Shown piece after piece: positions 34,457 through 42,338 of a stretch of DNA of 64,000 bases (position 1 is its first letter; the number at the start of each line of letters is the position of its first letter). The DNA comes from Bacteroidota bacterium (GTDB lineage Bacteria; Bacteroidota; Bacteroidia; Chitinophagales; Chitinophagaceae), in NCBI GenBank assembly GCA_023424015.1, contig JAFAEM010000045.1, forward strand, positions 45,117 through 109,116, in the 5' to 3' direction. Both the position numbers and the translations under genes were made by a program. The notes under the pieces were generated by a model. It saw only the letters and a list, made by a program, of their open reading frames with translations. It made no database searches and was not told where the DNA came from.

Positions 34457-36082
34457 TCACTTATACATCTCCGCTTTTAACCCCTTTACCCTGTCATCTT
34501 CAAGATATTCATCAAATGTCATCAACCTGTCTATTATTCCAGAAGGTGTGAGTTCGATAACGCGGTTGGCAACTGTCTGCATAAAAGTATGGTCATGACT
34601 GGTAAGCAGAACGATTCCTTTGTAGTCGGTACACTGTTCGTTGAAACTTTGGATACTTTCCAGGTCGAGGTGATTGGTAGGCTGGTCGAGCAGGATCACG
34701 TTTGGATTCTGCAACATCATCCGGCTGATCATGCAACGCACTTTCTCACCACCACTGAGAACATTTGTTTTCTTCATGACATCATCGCCGCTGAAAAGCA
34801 TCTTTCCCAGGAAACCACGCAGGAAAGGTTCGTCCACATCCGTAACATGTGATGGTACATATTGACGAAGCCAGTCCATCAGGTTCATATCCCCGGTGAA
34901 ATATTCGGCATTTTCCTGGGGCAGGTAAGCATGTGTAACGGTACTACCCCATGCATAGGATCCGCTGTCGGCAATTGTATTGCCAGTAATGATATCAAAA
35001 AAATTAGTAACGGCCAGGGGATCTCGACTAAGCAACGCGATCTTATCCCCTTTATTTACTGTAAACGTAACATCTTTAAAAAGTACGCGGCCATCGACTG
35101 ACTTGGACAGCTTTTCAGTGCTTAGCACCTGGTTACCCACCTCGCGCAATTGTTGGAAAATGATACCCGGGTATTTGCGATAGCTGGGTTCGATTTCCTC
35201 GATGGATAATTTTTCAAGGGCTTTCTTTCTACTGGTGGCCTGTTTGCTCTTGGAGGCGTTGGCACTGAATCGCGCAATAAAGTCGAGTAATGCCTGGCGC
35301 TTTTCTTCTGTTTTCTTATTCTTATCATTAATCTGGCGCGCCATCAGTTGCGATGACTCATACCAGAAAGTATAGTTACCAGTGAATATCTTGATCTTTT
35401 GCCGGTCAACATCGGCCACATGTGTACATACAGCATCCAAAAAGTGACGGTCGTGGCTCACTACGAGTACTATATTTTCGTAATCAGCAAGGAAGTTTTC
35501 CAGCCAGCCGATCGTTTCAATATCAAGACCGTTGGTAGGCTCATCCAGCAGCAGAATATCAGGATTGCCAAACAGGGCTTGTGCCAGCAACACCCTAACT
35601 TTCAAATTGGAAGGAATATCTTTCATCAGCATGCCGTGAAACTCTTCCTTTACGCCAAGCTCACCCAGCAGCATCGCGGCATCACTTTCGGCCGTGTATC
35701 CGCCCATTTCACCAAATTCAGCTTCCAGTTCACCGGCTCTCATACCATCTTCCTCGGTAAAATCTGCCAGCGCGTAGATGTTTTCCCTTTCTTTCGCGAT
35801 CTGCCACAGCTTAGCATGACCCATCATCACGGTATCCAGTACTTTGTGCTCATCAAACTCAAACTGGTTTTGTTTCAGGATGGCCATCCTCTCTCCCGGC
35901 GTAATACTCACCGTGCCCTTATTGGGTTCGATTTCACCGCTAAGTATCTTCAGAAAAGTACTTTTTCCGGCACCATTCGCACCGATCACACCATAGCAAT
36001 TGCCTTTTGTGAAATTGAGGTTCACATCTTCAAACAAAACCCGCTTGCCATAGGCCAGTTTCAGATCTTTTACACTAATCAT
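34457..36082 (-). CDS. ABC-F family ATPase (YbiT-like) with a degenerate second nucleotide site
   Basis: Soluble protein of 541 aa with two ABC domains and no membrane segments, similar to E. coli YbiT. ABC-F proteins act on the ribosome. NBD1 has Walker A GANGAGKST and Walker B ILLLDEPTNGLD, with the signature reduced to IPSNLKVRVLLAQAL as in YbiT. The interdomain linker (~240-310) is charged, with SRFSANASKSKQATSRKKALEKL. NBD2 has a canonical LSGGEKVR signature, but its Walker A is replaced by LLSRDPLAVTN and the catalytic Glu of Walker B is Gln (LLDQPTNHLD). Thus only one composite ATP site looks competent. Confidence 0.92.
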   Translation of the reverse strand: MISVKDLKLAYGKRVLFEDVNLNFTKGNCYGVIGANGAGKSTFLKILSGEIEPNKGTVSITPGERMAILKQNQFEFDEHKVLDTVMMGHAKLWQIAKERENIYALADFTEEDGMRAGELEAEFGEMGGYTAESDAAMLLGELGVKEEFHGMLMKDIPSNLKVRVLLAQALFGNPDILLLDEPTNGLDIETIGWLENFLADYENIVLVVSHDRHFLDAVCTHVADVDRQKIKIFTGNYTFWYESSQLMARQINDKNKKTEEKRQALLDFIARFSANASKSKQATSRKKALEKLSIEEIEPSYRKYPGIIFQQLREVGNQVLSTEKLSKSVDGRVLFKDVTFTVNKGDKIALLSRDPLAVTNFFDIITGNTIADSGSYAWGSTVTHAYLPQENAEYFTGDMNLMDWLRQYVPSHVTDVDEPFLRGFLGKMLFSGDDVMKKTNVLSGGEKVRCMISRMMLQNPNVILLDQPTNHLDLESIQSFNEQCTDYKGIVLLTSHDHTFMQTVANRVIELTPSGIIDRLMTFDEYLEDDRVKGLKAEMYK

Positions 36083-36549
36083 AATATCCTTCGATTTGGA
36101 GGCGCAAAGGTAAGGATTCTAAGCGGGCTTAATTGTTTAAGCACTGCGAAAAATGGCCACCTGGCGTGAATAAATTCGGTTAAAAGCGGCATATAGTGCA
36201 GAAAGGTTGCGGAATATGAATTATCGGGGAAAAAAACGGAGTTTTTTATGTGTTTTTCTCTTGGATGGCGATTTGGTTTCGAATGATATTTACAAACTTT
36301 CCCTGATCGATCGGGAATAGAAGAAGTTTTAAGGCTGGAGTGAAGGTGGGTTTGGGAGGGGACTTCATTCAGCCCTGGGCTACTATGTGGCTGCAACATG
36401 TCCGCGAGCTCAAGAACGGGAGGGCCCGCAGGGGTCTCGCGGTTGTATGGGATTCGTCAATCAACCACAGATGTAGTTCCATAACCATTATCAGGTACTA
36501 CAATTCAAAATCGAACCTCACAATTCCGATAGGCACAAAAACCCTTTCG
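36083..36549. other. Gene-free region: ABC-F promoter, unknown sequence and GC-rich hairpin
   Basis: A -7 box TACCTTTG (minus, 36112-36105) lies 23 bp upstream of the ABC-F ATG. No gene is supported in the rest. At 36402-36442 a GC-rich inverted repeat CCGCGAG...CTCGCGG with a 27-base loop stands out from the AT-rich surroundings. Confidence 0.6.
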
Positions 36550-36735
36550 TGAAACCATTGTCGATCTGGCGGTATTCAGTGTTTGCTCGGCCTGGAACCA
36601 ATACTAATTAAATAAATAAAAGCTCGTGTCCCTCAATTGCCCTCCTTTATTCGTCTGACGGGACTGAACCTGATAGCGACCAAACAGCTGAGAATATACT
36701 GGTCGCCCCGCATATAAGCAAGGCAATTTTAGCAG
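36550..36735 (-). repeat. Cassette-boundary repeat copy A
   Basis: About 186 bp lying just 3' of the zinc-ribbon gene. It aligns along its whole length with copy C (38021-38213). Shared blocks include GCGGYATTCA, ATTAAATA, TTATTCGTCTG, CTGAGAATATA, TCGCCCCGC and GCAATYTTAGC. It contains a perfect GCGACC/GGTCGC stem. Confidence 0.8.
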
Positions 36736-36755
36736 CTGTGCCTATCTGAATGGTT

Positions 36756-37256
36756 TCACTTTTTTCGTTCCAACGATTCTATAGTTCGAAGTATCAGGCT
36801 TCGATTTCTTCGGGAAGTTATCCATGCTGGCAGCCTGCTTCCCAGGCTTCGGTTATTAGGTTCAATTCCATTACGTTCACGGAGCTTAGCTTCAACGTGC
36901 AATCTGATAAATGCAAGGTGCTTAGAATTGTATGCCCAAAGCGTTTCATCACCGCAGCGAGTTGCCAGCCAAAGTGGTAGATGGAAAAATGGATCTACTG
37001 CTGCCCCGATCAATATATACTCGCCCGGTGCTACACGTGGTCTTGCCGAATAAAGTACTGACCGGGAATGGCGAAGAATTTTATTACTTCCGCAATTAAG
37101 ACAGGTAAATTTCACCGGCTCATGCGTAGCTAACTTATATAAATCCCCCTTCGACCTCACAATTGCCTGCCGGCAGCAATTGGGACATTGTACAAAAATA
37201 TCCTTTAAGAATTCGTCTATATAGGTTTGGTAGCTATGTTTTATCCTTGTAATCAT
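36756..37256 (-). CDS. Zinc-ribbon protein of unknown function
   Basis: Protein of 166 aa from the ATG at 37256; an in-frame TTG two codons upstream is also possible. A four-cysteine zinc ribbon is visible in the N-terminal third: CPNCCRQA and, about 26 residues later, CLNCGS. The rest (SVLYSARPRVAPGEYILIGAAVDPFFHLPLWLATRCGDETLWAYNSKHLAFIRLHVEAKLRER) is not recognised. It is a lone gene flanked by related repeats and probably the third cassette of the array. Confidence 0.75.
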   Translation of the reverse strand: MITRIKHSYQTYIDEFLKDIFVQCPNCCRQAIVRSKGDLYKLATHEPVKFTCLNCGSNKILRHSRSVLYSARPRVAPGEYILIGAAVDPFFHLPLWLATRCGDETLWAYNSKHLAFIRLHVEAKLRERNGIEPNNRSLGSRLPAWITSRRNRSLILRTIESLERKK

Positions 37257-37280
37257 CTGCAAATAACTTTAGCAAAGAAT

Positions 37281-37440
37281 CTAATGGTCGGGTTTTGCCG
37301 ATAGTGGGCGTTAATATTCCGTCCGTCTTAAACCGCTGCCTGGCTTTCTAATAATGTTTAATATTAATAAACAAAAGCTGGGCCTTATCCGTCAAACCCG
37401 AATCGCAGTACAGCAGAATTACCGCAGCTGATTGCTTCAA
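37281..37440 (-). repeat. Cassette-boundary repeat copy B (diverged)
   Basis: Located 3' of the membrane-protein gene. It matches copy C in the order CTAAYGGTC, GCCGATAGTGGGCG (versus GCGCTGTGGCGG), ATTAAtAAACAAAAGCT and TTATYCGTC. More degenerate than A and C. Confidence 0.6.
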
Positions 37441-37499
37441 TGTCAAACTCCACTATGGGCAATACTAATGTTGACAGTTCGTTCTTCTTCACGGCATTT

Positions 37500-38003
37500 T
37501 TAGTTGTCTGCTCGTTGCCATATTTGTCGGTCAATTTTAGTAGTGTCGATCTCTGTCACCCAAATTAATAATGGCAAAATATTTTTTATTTTACAAACTT
37601 TATACGTCGGGCTTCCACTATCCAACGCACCACACCCAAAATCTCGTAAAACTATTTTTGTTGTCTTATCATTTACATTTTCAAAAAGATCTCTATTGCT
37701 TGTCCAACGACACATTCCAGCCCAAATTGACATAAACAAAATAAAAAAAGAAGCCACAGAAATACAAACCGTCCAAACAATTTTAGTTGTTTTATTTGCT
37801 GTACTGTCTTTGGGCTTTAATGTTCCGAATAGTGTCAACAGGATAACAATAGGTAGTCCGAAAAAGCGAAAATGTTCGAATTTGTCCTTGAAAACATCAT
37901 CTGTAAATTCTAATGGAGTAAACTGCCCAATAAAAGGTACAATAACAAAACCAAAAATTGAAACAAGTGAAGTCCAATAAATTATTCTGCTAAATGTCTG
38001 CAT
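37500..38003 (-). CDS. Small membrane protein of unknown function
   Basis: Protein of 167 aa with three hydrophobic segments (about 8-27, 48-63, 75-96) and a C-terminal polar domain containing two Cys (DFGCGALDSGSPTYKVCKIKN). No family is recognised. It is AT-richer than its chromosomal neighbours, consistent with mobile cassette origin. A ribosome binding site AAAGGA precedes the ATG at 38003, only 17 bases from the GTTAGCTG end of repeat C. Confidence 0.7.
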   Translation of the reverse strand: MQTFSRIIYWTSLVSIFGFVIVPFIGQFTPLEFTDDVFKDKFEHFRFFGLPIVILLTLFGTLKPKDSTANKTTKIVWTVCISVASFFILFMSIWAGMCRWTSNRDLFENVNDKTTKIVLRDFGCGALDSGSPTYKVCKIKNILPLLIWVTEIDTTKIDRQIWQRADN

Positions 38004-38020
38004 GGAGTCCTTTAGAATAA

Positions 38021-38213
38021 CAGCTAACGGTCAAGGCTGGCGCTGTGGCGGCATTCATTGAACGCCCAGCCCGTAATCATTGCTGATTAAATATACAAAG
38101 CTCATTACTTTTCTTCTGCTCGGCGTTATTCGTCTGCCGAAACCAAAGACGAATAGCGAACAAAAAACTGAGAATATATTCATCGCCCCGCTATATTCGC
38201 CAATGCAATCTTA
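38021..38213 (-). repeat. Cassette-boundary repeat copy C with attC-like hairpin
   Basis: It starts at the stop codon of the S51 peptidase gene and ends (minus strand) in CCGTTAGCTG, 17 bases before the next start codon. Residues 38021-38085 fold into a 65-nt interrupted stem: CAGCTAACGG with CCG/TA...GCTG, and GGCTGGCG with CGCCCAGCC. The remainder holds ATTCGTCT/AGACGAAT and GCTcGGCGTT/AACGCCcAGC pairs. GTTAGCT resembles the GTTRRRY core of integron attC sites. Confidence 0.75.
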
Positions 38214-38894
38214 GCGCTTCGTTGTTTTGTCAAACCTGACCAGCTTCCAATTTCCTTCAGAAATGACTTCGATATTACTATCAACAACTTTAAGGGCAGT
38301 ATGATCATCGATTAAATAAGATGACATAGGCAGTGTACTTGCCAGCTTCTCTAAATTTGTTAACGAATTATCCGGAAATTCCACATAATCAAGATGAGGA
38401 TGTATAGCAAAGTCAACGTAACCAAGGGATTTTTTACTATTCGCCGGTAAAATATGATTCCCATATGTCGTGCCATAACGAGTCATAATCATGCTTCCGG
38501 CACTCAAACCAACGTACACTATTTTTTGTAAAAGCGATGGTAAAATCTCAGTTAACCCAGATTGTTGCATCCAATAACACAGGTATTGACAGTCACCACC
38601 ACCCACCAATAAAGCGTCGGCTTCTTGCAGCCTTGTCTCCCAAATTTCATTTTTTATGGTTGGAAGGGCGGTAAGTTCTAACAATTCTAAAGACTTCCAA
38701 CCAGCTTCGCAAAAAGGATCACCCAAAGTTCCGCAAATTACTTTTCGTATCAATTCGCCTCCACCTATTATTCCATAAATAGCTGTAGGAATAAAAAAAG
38801 CTTTGGAGTCTTCAATTGGCTTGCCCAGTAGGTCAACCAGTGCATTACGGATACTGATGTTGCTTATGCCAGCGGAAGTGAGAAGAAGTTTCAT
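38211..38894 (-). CDS. Peptidase S51 (dipeptidase E)-like protein
   Basis: Protein of 227 aa of the S51 family, which cleaves Asp-X dipeptides in the cytoplasm. The nucleophile serine is in the elbow VYVGLSAGSMIM (about 129-140). LLVGGGDCQYLCYWMQQSGL corresponds to the family GGN motif region, and LGYVDFAIHPHLDYVEFPDNS carries the conserved His. Length is typical. It is the first of three lone minus-strand genes separated by related repeats. Its start is 48 bp from another ACAGCTAACG motif (38926-38935). Confidence 0.88.
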   Translation of the reverse strand: MKLLLTSAGISNISIRNALVDLLGKPIEDSKAFFIPTAIYGIIGGGELIRKVICGTLGDPFCEAGWKSLELLELTALPTIKNEIWETRLQEADALLVGGGDCQYLCYWMQQSGLTEILPSLLQKIVYVGLSAGSMIMTRYGTTYGNHILPANSKKSLGYVDFAIHPHLDYVEFPDNSLTNLEKLASTLPMSSYLIDDHTALKVVDSNIEVISEGNWKLVRFDKTTKR

Positions 38895-38925
38895 AAATGT
38901 TTTGTCGGAAGGTTCAGTTACAATG

Positions 38926-38972
38926 ACAGCTAACGTTTATATTGCAAGCAATATCATATCCAATTAAAGCAG
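38926..38972 (-). repeat. Partial cassette-boundary repeat D
   Basis: ACAGCTAACG identical to the end of copy C, followed by a small ATATTG/CAATAT hairpin and CAATTAAAGCAG. It marks the upstream limit of the putative cassette array. Confidence 0.5.
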
Positions 38973-38986
38973 AAAAAATATATACC

Positions 38987-41900
38987 CTAATTCACCAACA
39001 CCTTCCCATCAATGATCTTCTTGCCTTTGGCATCCCCGATCACGATAAAATAAACACCTTTGGCTTTGCCCCTGATATCAATATCATGAAGCTCATACGG
39101 CCCGGTAAAAGAAAACTCCTTATAATAAACCTTTGCCCCTTTTGAGTCATACACCGTTACACTCTGACGCATGTTCCCTCCGCCGGAATTATAATACGAT
39201 ACGATAAACCTTCCGTCATTGGGACTTGGATACATAAATAACCTGCTGCTGGCCTCCGCGGTTATCGCAACAACCTGCGATTCATTCACACAGGTATTGC
39301 CATCGGGCCAGGTCTCATCGATTAAAACCTGGTAATTGCCAAGCCCTGTAACATCAACCGTAAGTGTATTGCCATTCACAGGAACTGGCAACTGGTCTTT
39401 GATCCAACTAAGGTTGATCGTACTGCCGTTTCCACCAACAGGCGTGGCGGTTAAAGTTGTTTGCTGACCCGGTGTAAGGGTAGTCAGAGGACTGGCTGCT
39501 AATCCTACCGTTGGCAATGGATGCACGGTTAAAGTTGCAGCCTCTGAAACGGTCACATTACATTGCCCGGTAACTATGACCCTGTAGCGGTTATTATCCT
39601 GCCCGGGCAATACGCCCGACACGGTAAGTGTTGGATTGATCTCATTATAGACATTTATAAAACTCGCGCCGTTATTTGTACTCACCTGCCATTGGTATGC
39701 CGATATCGGCACATTTGATGCCACATCAAAAATTGCATCGGCATTGGCACAAATTGCTAAATTTTCAGGTTGCGAACTGATGGCCGGCCCTGTTCCACTC
39801 TGAACGATAAATTTCAGTTCCTGTGCCTTTGTGATCGAACCGGATGCACCATTTACAAAAACACTATAGGTGCCATTTGAGAGTGTATGAACATTATTCA
39901 GGGTAACAATCGTATTCTCACCAGGCAAAATGGAGGCATCAGAAAAATCCAGGGTTGTTCCTGCCGGCAGATCACCGGAACTTAGTGAGATCGGGGAAGT
40001 ATAACCGAGTACAGACTGTGTTTGCAGAACTACGGATGCCGAAGTTTCACCCGGGTTGGCGCAGGTGATCAATTTTTCAGCAGGAATATTAAAGTTGAAT
40101 CCTGGTACTGCCGATTTGATCTCAAAATTATTATCCGACATATCATAAAAGATATTGTCAACGGCGATCACACGTATCCGGGCTTTTGTCGTTACCTCAT
40201 CAGGAACGATGATCTGCTCACTGCCATCATTAGGTGTACTTGCGATAATTGTAATAGGGAATGTGTAACCACTGTCAAGCGAAAGCTGGATACTTACATG
40301 ACTACAGTTAACCGGCGAATTATTAGTATTGGCCACATTCCAGGTCACCAGTTGCTGGCTACCCGCTTCCCAGGCGATACCGGGTGCCGATGGCGCTGTC
40401 AATACAAATGGCCCGCTGGCTGAGCTCACAGTAATGACGGTTTCATCATAACATACACCGCCACCGCCGGCCCTGTTATCACGTGCCGTGAGACGGAAAT
40501 TCATACTGCGACTATAGTTCGGTAATATCTCTCCTATAGTAGTTGTTTTTCTCACCTGGTCTGTTATCCTGGGAAAATATCGAACCGGGCTTGACTGAGG
40601 CGCAAAGCTTCGGAATAGCGGTGCACTGCCACTGGGGTCGCTCCATGATCCCGCCGGTCCTGTATCCATTTGTTCCCATGAATAAGTGAGTGCGTCACCA
40701 TCCGAATCAGTAGCGCTGCCCGAAAGCACAAATGTGGTGGACTTTGGAATAATATAATTACTTCCGGCATCAACCACCGGCGCAGTATTTCCTGTTGCGG
40801 AAATGTCCACACAGATGGCACCACGTCCCGACGCGATAAATGTATTGATCTCATCCATGCTCGTCGCGTGAAAATAGGGGATGCTATTAGGAGCTAAATT
40901 ATTTGTACTGCCACAGATGCCTGCGTAAGCCATGATCGTGACCCCGCTACCCGGCTCCACTGCAGTTTCGGCACTCCTGTTGCCGCCACAGGAACCGCTC
41001 ACCGCGTTGAAACTATGGCTGGCGCCAAACTGGTGCCCGATCTCATGTGCCACATAGTCGATATCGTAGGGGTCACCGGCGGGGTTGTTGGCACCGGTTA
41101 CTCCCCTCGCCTTCTGGCTACCACACACCGATTCCATCTGTGCAATGCCACCCGCACCGGTACTGAAGGTATGGCCTATATCGTAGTTGGCTGTTCCGAT
41201 CTGGTCGTTGATCACCGACTGGCTTTCGTCCAGAAGTTCAGAACCATCATTATTGGCGGTAAAAGGATCGGTTGCAGGATCTATATAAACGATCTTATCA
41301 TTATTCGCGACGAGCACGAGGCGAACGGCAATTTCTTTTTCATATACACCCACTACACGGTTAATGCTCGTAACAATTCCCGAAAGCGCCTGTGCCACGG
41401 TGGGATTGGTAAGACCGGTCACGGCCCTGGCATATTCTCCCGTGCAGGCTACAGCCAGCCGGAAGGTTCTTAATTCCGACCCTACACAGGGTCCTGCCAT
41501 GATCCGGCTGGCATCTGCCTGGTATTTTTCAGCAGGCTCGGGCTGCGATTCGACAAACTGTTTTGTATTGACAAGGTCTTTTTTAAAATAAACAATATGA
41601 TGCCTTGAATCCTGTTGTCGGTAGGGATCAATAAAGATGTTGCCCGTAATGTCTGAAAGGATCATCGCATGAAATCCCAGCGGGGTTTTATCAAGCCTGA
41701 TGGTTGCAGTTGGATCATCAATTCCCTGTCCGGTATATGTTTTTATTTCGGGAAATTTTTCGGCAAGCCCTGGTTCCATGATCGGGCTTTCCCAAACCCT
41801 GTATTTTGCTGTTCCGCCATAAGGCATGGGCAGTTCCAGTACCGGTGCGCCCATGCGGGAAGCGAGCCCGGTTTCGGCAGGAATAGTGTTCAGGAAGTTT

Positions 41901-42082
41901 GTCATGCCATTATTGTCAAGTACGACTGTTCTGAAAATTTCGGGTTTGATCAGTCTCTGGCCGGCACCAACGGACAATTCCGGCTCCCGGGATTCGGCAA
42001 AGAAATAATGCTGGCTGAAAACTGATGTGGATACAACGGTGGTCAATAGCAGCAGCAAACCAATCCTGCACAGGTTAAACAT
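38987..42082 (-). CDS. Secreted reprolysin-like (M12B) metalloprotease with T9SS sorting domain
   Basis: Protein of 1031 aa: signal peptide (LLLLLTTVVSTSVFSQ), propeptide, then a metalloprotease domain with the complete zinc motif HEIGHQFGASH (about 342-352) and Met-turn region VTIMAYAGICG. It is followed by PKD/Ig-like modules (NTAPVVDAGSNYIIPKS..., about 425-520) and further beta domains. The final ~80 residues (FMYPSPNDGRFIVSYY...KGVYFIVIGDAKGKKIIDGKVLVN) form a T9SS type A sorting domain, so it should cross the outer membrane through the gliding/Por system. The substrate is unknown. Preceded by a promoter at 42110-42139. Confidence 0.92.
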   Translation of the reverse strand: MFNLCRIGLLLLLTTVVSTSVFSQHYFFAESREPELSVGAGQRLIKPEIFRTVVLDNNGMTNFLNTIPAETGLASRMGAPVLELPMPYGGTAKYRVWESPIMEPGLAEKFPEIKTYTGQGIDDPTATIRLDKTPLGFHAMILSDITGNIFIDPYRQQDSRHHIVYFKKDLVNTKQFVESQPEPAEKYQADASRIMAGPCVGSELRTFRLAVACTGEYARAVTGLTNPTVAQALSGIVTSINRVVGVYEKEIAVRLVLVANNDKIVYIDPATDPFTANNDGSELLDESQSVINDQIGTANYDIGHTFSTGAGGIAQMESVCGSQKARGVTGANNPAGDPYDIDYVAHEIGHQFGASHSFNAVSGSCGGNRSAETAVEPGSGVTIMAYAGICGSTNNLAPNSIPYFHATSMDEINTFIASGRGAICVDISATGNTAPVVDAGSNYIIPKSTTFVLSGSATDSDGDALTYSWEQMDTGPAGSWSDPSGSAPLFRSFAPQSSPVRYFPRITDQVRKTTTIGEILPNYSRSMNFRLTARDNRAGGGGVCYDETVITVSSASGPFVLTAPSAPGIAWEAGSQQLVTWNVANTNNSPVNCSHVSIQLSLDSGYTFPITIIASTPNDGSEQIIVPDEVTTKARIRVIAVDNIFYDMSDNNFEIKSAVPGFNFNIPAEKLITCANPGETSASVVLQTQSVLGYTSPISLSSGDLPAGTTLDFSDASILPGENTIVTLNNVHTLSNGTYSVFVNGASGSITKAQELKFIVQSGTGPAISSQPENLAICANADAIFDVASNVPISAYQWQVSTNNGASFINVYNEINPTLTVSGVLPGQDNNRYRVIVTGQCNVTVSEAATLTVHPLPTVGLAASPLTTLTPGQQTTLTATPVGGNGSTINLSWIKDQLPVPVNGNTLTVDVTGLGNYQVLIDETWPDGNTCVNESQVVAITAEASSRLFMYPSPNDGRFIVSYYNSGGGNMRQSVTVYDSKGAKVYYKEFSFTGPYELHDIDIRGKAKGVYFIVIGDAKGKKIIDGKVLVN

Positions 42083-42109
42083 ATGCTTCAGTTAGGTAAA
42101 AAGATTGAC

Positions 42110-42139
42110 TAAATGTATCAATAAATCGCTGTTTTACAA
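42110..42139 (-). promoter_or_regulatory. Promoter of the M12B-like protease gene
   Basis: Minus-strand TTG (42139-42137), a 19-bp spacer and TACATTTA (42117-42110), seven of eight matches to TAnnTTTG. Confidence 0.6.
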
Positions 42140-42260
42140 AGTGGTTCCGACTAAAAACCACGTTAGTTCCGATTTCATTCTCATACAACGGGGCAATGTC
42201 CTCATGGGTTGTGTGACAGGTAGTAATATCTACTTGTATAATTAGTCAAAAATTCCGGCC

Positions 42261-42299
42261 AAAAAAAATCCCGCCACTTTACTGTGACGGGATTTTTTA
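42261..42299 (-). terminator. Intrinsic terminator of groES-groEL
   Basis: Stem CCCGTCAC/GTGGCGGG extended by A/T pairs, flanked by As on one side and eight Ts on the other. It would work in both directions. Confidence 0.9.
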
Positions 42300-42338
42300 T
42301 TTTCAGTTTCGGAACTGATTGTTCCGGCCTGGTATTTT

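Noticed and set aside
36340..36552. Short plus-strand coding frame of 70 codons
   Set aside because: No ribosome binding site or family similarity; it runs through the GC-rich hairpin and into repeat A.
36083..38990. Integron integrase or transposase within the cassette-like region
   Set aside because: No frame in either strand shows tyrosine recombinase or DDE motifs; if an integrase exists, it is outside the window.
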